Shown here: positions 24,122 through 25,173 of the stretch, one piece after another
Numbering within the stretch: the first letter of the stretch is position 1
Layout of the letters: every line of letters starts with the position of its first letter
Source of the DNA: Pseudomonadota bacterium
GTDB lineage: Bacteria; Pseudomonadota; Gammaproteobacteria; Burkholderiales; Thiobacillaceae
Direction: 5' to 3'
NCBI GenBank assembly: GCA_021836225.1
Contig: JAKBJA010000048.1
Coordinates: 1-25,173, forward strand
Length of the DNA: 25,173 nt
The notes under the pieces: model-generated
Seen by the model: the letters and a program-made list of their open reading frames with translations, nothing else
What the model was told of the DNA's origin: nothing
Database searches by the model: none
Made by a program: the position numbers and the translations under genes

Positions 24122-24507
24122 TCCGCTTCGCGGTGTCCCTCAGCGTCGACGAGGCGGCGGAGAAACTCATCGCCGCCGTCAATGCCTTCCCGATGGGACT
24201 CGTCGCCCACGCCAACGGCCAGGCCAATTGCGCGAAAAAAGGCATCGCGGTGCCGGCCGACCAGGTGCTCGAAGTGTTCCGCCCCGACTATGCGATCAGG
24301 GTGTGGGATGCAGAGAAGGCGGCCGGCATCGACATCCCGCTGCGCATTCATCTCTACGAAGCCGAAGACCGTACCTGGGTTGCGCATCGCCCGGCCTCCG
24401 AAGTCTTCAAACCCTACATCAACCCACAGCTCGATATATTGGGCTGCGAGCTCGACGTCATCTTCAACCAACTGCTGGCCACGCTCGATCCGTGGAAATT
24501 GCCATGA
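24118..24507 (+). CDS. Cytoplasmic DUF302 domain protein
   Basis: This 129-residue protein matches DUF302 in its central strands ([20 protein letters not shown] and [20 protein letters not shown]), but has no signal peptide, unlike the DUF302 protein at 5747. Cys38 and Cys109 are present. Its function is unknown. ATGA overlaps couple it to the flavoprotein gene upstream, and the rubredoxin start overlaps its end by up to four bases, so it is almost certainly made in fixed ratio with them. Confidence 0.82.
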   Translation: MIRFAVSLSVDEAAEKLIAAVNAFPMGLVAHANGQANCAKKGIAVPADQVLEVFRPDYAIRVWDAEKAAGIDIPLRIHLYEAEDRTWVAHRPASEVFKPYINPQLDILGCELDVIFNQLLATLDPWKLP

Positions 24508-24716
24508 TGAACCTGTCTACTGCCCTCACCCCCCCTGAATTTTCCCCGGCCTTCCGCAAATGGACCTGCGCCGTCTGCGACTACGTCTACGACGAAGCGG
24601 CGGGTGACCCCGACCACGGCCTTGCGCCCGGCACCCGCTACGAGGCCATCCCCGACGACTGGAGCTGCCCCGACTGCGGCGTGACCAAGGCGGACTTCTA
24701 CTGCTTCGACGACTAG
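24504..24716 (+). CDS. Rubredoxin
   Basis: This 70-residue one-iron electron carrier binds iron through Cys22-x-x-Cys25 and Cys55-x-x-Cys58. The family core is present ([17 protein letters not shown], then [21 protein letters not shown]). A 17-residue leader precedes the core. Starts at 24504 and 24507 are both ATG; both overlap the DUF302 gene's final codons. It is the last gene of the sigma-54 operon and the likely electron donor or acceptor for the upstream flavoprotein or the OsmC-like protein. Confidence 0.95.
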   Translation: MMNLSTALTPPEFSPAFRKWTCAVCDYVYDEAAGDPDHGLAPGTRYEAIPDDWSCPDCGVTKADFYCFDD

Positions 24717-24744
24717 CTCATTTCGGGAAACGGAGCCGCCCCGG

Positions 24745-24750
24745 TAAAAT
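24745..24750 (+). promoter_or_regulatory. Putative -10 box immediately before the yqiA-like gene
   Basis: TAAAAT followed by CCCGGG ends 6 bases before ATG 24757. Initiation at the normal distance would start the mRNA at or next to the ATG, i.e. a leaderless message. There is no clear Shine-Dalgarno sequence and no strong -35. Confidence 0.45.
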
Positions 24751-24756
24751 CCCGGG

Positions 24757-25173
24757 ATGATCGTATATCTCCACGGCTTCAATTCCTCCCCCGCTTCCGG
24801 CAAGGCCCGGCAGCTCGGCAAGCACATGGCGAGTCTAGGGCGGCAGGCAGACTACTATTGCCCGGCGCTGCCCAACAGCCCGCGCGAAGCCATTGCGCAC
24901 GTCGAGGCCGGACTGGAACAGCGCCGCCCTGATTCGGTCACGCTGGTCGGCAGTTCGCTGGGCGGCTTCTATGCCACCCATCTGGCGGAAAAGCACGGCT
25001 GGAAGGCCGTGCTGGTGAACCCGGCGGTGCACGCCCACAGACTGCTGCGCAGCGCACTCGGCCCGCAGACCAACTGGCACAGCGGCGAGAAGTGGGAACT
25101 TACCGAAGCGCATCTGGCCGAACTCGCCGCGCTGGATGTCGATGCCATCACCCTGCCCAAGCGTTATCTTTTA
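24757..25173 (+). CDS. YqiA/YcfP-family alpha/beta-hydrolase esterase, 3' end outside the window
   Basis: The first 139 residues of a small esterase are visible. MIVYLHGFNSSPASGKA is the family's typical start with the oxyanion HG motif. The nucleophile elbow is GSSLGG with Ser67, and VNPAV follows (about 87-91). Family members are about 190-200 residues, so the catalytic Asp/His region is cut off by the window edge. It is a cytoplasmic esterase with unknown physiological substrate. It lies 40 bases after the rubredoxin gene, with its own -10-like box, so it is probably not part of the sigma-54 operon. Confidence 0.9.
   Translation, partial: MIVYLHGFNSSPASGKARQLGKHMASLGRQADYYCPALPNSPREAIAHVEAGLEQRRPDSVTLVGSSLGGFYATHLAEKHGWKAVLVNPAVHAHRLLRSALGPQTNWHSGEKWELTEAHLAELAALDVDAITLPKRYLL

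Overview
The window is high-GC proteobacterial chromosome with tightly packed, often overlapping genes. The hemC-hemD-hemX-hemY run, the cutA-dsbD pair, Mpl, a YqiA-like esterase and an AscD-type ferredoxin reductase suggest a betaproteobacterium, perhaps Thiobacillus-like. That placement rests on gene content and codon style only.

Layout. Bases 1-531 hold the 3' end of an unrecognised gene that meets dsbD at a strong hairpin. Bases 593-3209 (minus) carry cutA and dsbD, whose product has two N-terminal DsbD-alpha domains. fxsA diverges from cutA with 3 bp between the start codons. A YeeZ-like SDR protein (minus) and a 2Fe-2S/FAD reductase (plus) follow, then an exported DUF302 protein. Bases 6359-10258 (minus) are the overlapping hemCDXY operon. 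Going right on the plus strand come an exported thioredoxin-fold protein, a LuxR-type response regulator, a hybrid histidine kinase and Mpl.

Bases 14919-16687 are the clearest foreign segment: one AT-richer gene (about 48% GC on lines counted by hand, against about 70% in Mpl) between two inverted ~350-bp copies of a structured repeat. Each copy holds a long hairpin whose two arms have changed together between the copies. The cargo protein has an HEPN/AbiU2-like look but a degenerate active-site motif. No transposase is present.

Bases 16728-20319 (minus) encode a cyanate-use operon: a Tat-exported NrtA-type binding protein, permease, ATPase and cyanase. Diverging from it is a GAF-AAA+-Fis sigma-54 activator (20650-22221). 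The two divergent genes share a matched pair of outward-facing sigma-54-like boxes. Downstream, a good -24/-12 promoter (22319-22334) precedes an OsmC-like protein, an acyl-CoA-dehydrogenase-fold protein lacking the usual catalytic glutamate, a DUF302 protein and a rubredoxin. This looks like an undescribed sigma-54-controlled redox operon. The window ends inside a YqiA-like esterase gene.

The two places most worth following up are the repeat-flanked cargo element (14919-16687) and the sigma-54 locus (20319-24716).
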